Origin: Verrucomicrobiota bacterium
GTDB taxonomy: Bacteria; Verrucomicrobiota; Verrucomicrobiia; Verrucomicrobiales; DEV007
DNA length: 8,277 bases
Direction of reading: 5' to 3'
Assembly: GCA_020630835.1 (NCBI GenBank)
Contig: JAHDIL010000062.1
Coordinates: 1 to 8,277, forward strand
In this document: in pieces, positions 7,468 through 8,277 of the stretch
Layout of the letters: every line of letters starts with the position of its first letter
Numbering within the stretch: position 1 is the first letter of the stretch
The notes under the pieces: generated by a model
Database searches by the model: none
Told to the model about the DNA's origin: nothing
What the model saw: the letters and a program-made list of their open reading frames with translations, nothing else
Translations under genes and position numbers: made by a program

Positions 7468-7600
7468 CCCTTCGATGATATACTCTATTGCTCATGTGCG
7501 ACTTCCTTGAGGTGAACGCCCCGGTCCAGTCGATGCTAACTCGAATTACGGGCCTGTTTTCAAACGGGGGAACGCAGTAAGCTTACAGAAATCGCGAAAA

Positions 7601-7655
7601 AACTCAAGCGCTGTCAGCGGTTGGGTGCGACGTCTTGTGGGTGCCCAGCATTGGC
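7601..7655. repeat. Direct repeat, copy 1 (at least 55 bases, identical to copy 2)
   Basis: These 55 bases, beginning AACTCAAGCGCTGTCAGC and ending CCAGCATTGGC, recur without mismatch at 8223-8277, an offset of 622 bases. Copy 2 is cut by the window end, so the true repeat may be longer. A heptamer AGCTTAC upstream (7580-7586) is also shared at the same offset, while the 14 bases between (7587-7600) agree at only 5 positions. Confidence 0.95.
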
Positions 7656-7661
7656 GCACCC
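7623..7661. repeat. Nested inverted repeats within and beside repeat copy 1
   Basis: GGGTGCG (7623-7629) pairs with CGCACCC (7655-7661) around a 25-base loop. A second GGGTGC (7639-7644) can pair with the same right arm (7656-7661), extended by CCA/TGG around a GCAT loop with a single bulged base. The two left arms are a 16-base-spaced direct repeat competing for one right arm. In copy 2 the right arm falls beyond the window. Confidence 0.55.
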
Positions 7662-7711
7662 CATGTCCTCGGGCAGGGAGATGGATCCAGCTTCGGGGCT
7701 ATCGCCCAAAG

Positions 7712-8122
7712 CTATCTTTGGGGTTCGGCCCGTCGGTTTTGTGTGGCTACAATCTCAATATCATCTTCAGTCCCGGCCTCCGAATCCCTCCCCGGTGAGC
7801 GAAACGTCCAAGTCTCGGATGGGTAATCAAAAGTCGCTGTCATTGCCTGCCCCCAACCGTCAAGGATTTGATCGCCCCCTAGTCCGCAGGTGTTCCAGTC
7901 AATATTTGCTACCTGCAGAACCGAGAATAACTCTGTCATGGTCGCCGGGAAGTTCGCATCGTCGGTTTCTTTAAGGCGCTCGGCTATCTGGTAGAGGGCA
8001 AAATGCGTGTGGGCCTCGCGAGTTCTCGAGGAGGTGAATGGGAATAGGTTGAACCACATCGAAATACTGGTCGCGAGCAAAGCAATCAGCGCAATTGGCA
8101 GAAATGGCATTCGATAGCGCAT
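7712..8122 (-). CDS. Orphan type II secretion GspG-like (pseudopilin C-terminal domain) protein
   Basis: A 136-residue protein with a hydrophobic N-terminal anchor (about 6-25) and a periplasmic part. Seen: the pseudopilin-type DGWGQ (88-92), matching the DPWG turn of GspG, and SPGRDSEAGTEDDIEI (109-124; residues 109-123 are the core), matching the SxGpDgxxGTxDDI calcium-binding loop that ends major pseudopilins. Between them lies a helical stretch (about 36-72). What is missing is the prepilin peptidase site: there is no GFTLxE before the hydrophobic segment, so it would not be processed and assembled like a normal pseudopilin and may remain membrane-anchored. No other secretion gene is visible. 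ATG at 8122 is chosen because it gives the short basic MRYR before the anchor; an ATG at 8110 is possible. No Shine-Dalgarno. The gene lies between the two repeat copies, and its upstream border is about 80 bases from the conserved heptamer. The domain call is good; the function is unknown. Confidence 0.75.
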   Translation of the reverse strand: MRYRMPFLPIALIALLATSISMWFNLFPFTSSRTREAHTHFALYQIAERLKETDDANFPATMTELFSVLQVANIDWNTCGLGGDQILDGWGQAMTATFDYPSETWTFRSPGRDSEAGTEDDIEIVATQNRRAEPQR

Positions 8123-8222
8123 TCGTCTTTGAAGCTAACGTAAAAATTGACTTGCCGCTGGACGGAATGACGACACGGATTTTGAAGGGTGAGACCTTTA
8201 TAGCTTACCGTATGAGGGCGAG

Positions 8223-8277
8223 AACTCAAGCGCTGTCAGCGGTTGGGTGCGACGTCTTGTGGGTGCCCAGCATTGGC
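8223..8277. repeat. Direct repeat, copy 2, cut by right edge of window
   Basis: Identical to 7601-7655. The conserved heptamer AGCTTAC lies at 8202-8208, again with a 14-base unconserved gap. It sits upstream of the pseudopilin-like gene on the minus strand. Whether another reading frame ends just beyond the window, as a tandem duplication would predict, cannot be seen. Confidence 0.95.

Larger units (their letters stand above)
7496..7711. other. Intergenic region holding repeat copy 1; no gene seen
   Basis: This stretch follows the pseudopilin-like gene stop on the minus strand and precedes the decayed frame. It contains the 55-base repeat, its nested inverted arms and a conserved heptamer AGCTTAC (7580-7586). 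On the minus strand the small inverted element CGCTGACAGCG (7609-7619) is followed within a few bases by a run of six T (7597-7602), a weak candidate terminator for the pseudopilin-like gene. Repeat copy 2 lacks the T run. Confidence 0.35.

Noticed and set aside
7238..7495. Minus-strand open frame of 85 codons from the ATG at 7495.
   Set aside because: Composition dominated by Arg, Gly and His, no recognised domain; the neighbouring minus frame looks more coding. Kept only as a possible original start point.
7169..7510. Plus-strand open frame of 113 codons.
   Set aside because: Ser/Phe-rich translation with no domain, exactly codon-aligned antisense to an Arg/Gly-rich minus frame; typical shadow, and the minus frame from GTG 7467 has better codon bias.
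7621..7974. Plus-strand open frames running from the repeat across the pseudopilin-like gene.
   Set aside because: Antisense to a gene with clear domain features; composition is Ser/Pro-rich and domain-free.
7534..8248. Integron-like cassette array: GTTGGGT (7620-7626, 8242-8248) fits GTTRRRY, with GCTAAC upstream of each copy and cassette-sized spacing.
   Set aside because: The partner sites fit RYYYAAC poorly (5/7 and 6/7), the required imperfect palindrome between them is absent in copy 1, spacing differs (93 and 116 bases), and no integron integrase is visible.
1..8277. tRNA, rRNA, CRISPR array, insertion sequence or transposase.
   Set aside because: No cloverleaf, regularly spaced short repeats, terminal inverted repeats with target duplication, or transposase motifs could be supported on either strand.

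Overview
This window is most consistent with a chromosomal segment of a mid-GC member of the Verrucomicrobiota, possibly Opitutae-like. That placement is inferred from protein style and gene content: a stand-alone ovothiol-type methyltransferase, an OpcA homologue, a short orphan pseudopilin-like protein, a SpoIIM/RDD membrane pair, and almost no Shine-Dalgarno sequences. No single marker proves it. All genes but one lie on the minus strand.

Region 1-953 (minus) holds apt (adenine salvage), followed after 11 bases by a methyltransferase of the putative 4-mercaptohistidine N1-methyltransferase type that runs off the left edge. Region 1001-2019 (plus) carries the only forward gene, a sugar kinase of the aminoglycoside-phosphotransferase fold (AmgK-like). 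It is broken exactly at the catalytic loop: family alignment from memory suggests about 10 bases are missing, taking away the catalytic His-Arg-Asp loop and shifting the frame. Its tail overlaps the tail of recJ by 29 bases. Region 1991-4839 (minus) is an opcA-recJ pair behind a good promoter. OpcA is a glucose-6-phosphate dehydrogenase assembly factor and RecJ is the 5'-3' single-strand DNA exonuclease. Region 5102-7013 (minus) is a spoIIM-like/RDD pair of multi-pass membrane proteins, again behind a promoter that would give a transcript with almost no leader.

The right end (7014-8277) differs in character and looks like accessory DNA. It has a decayed coding-like frame interrupted by an amber codon, an orphan pseudopilin-like gene, and a perfect direct repeat of at least 55 bases whose copies start 622 bases apart. 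The second copy is cut by the window end. Each copy lies upstream of a minus-strand reading frame and is followed, at identical spacing, by a second conserved heptamer with diverged sequence between. This could be a tandem gene duplication, a dispersed intergenic element or a shared promoter module. It and the broken kinase are the two most interesting signals here.

The genes serve separate housekeeping roles (purine salvage, pentose-phosphate flux, DNA repair, envelope biology). Nothing links them into one pathway beyond the local pairs. No complete novel defence or biosynthetic system is evident.
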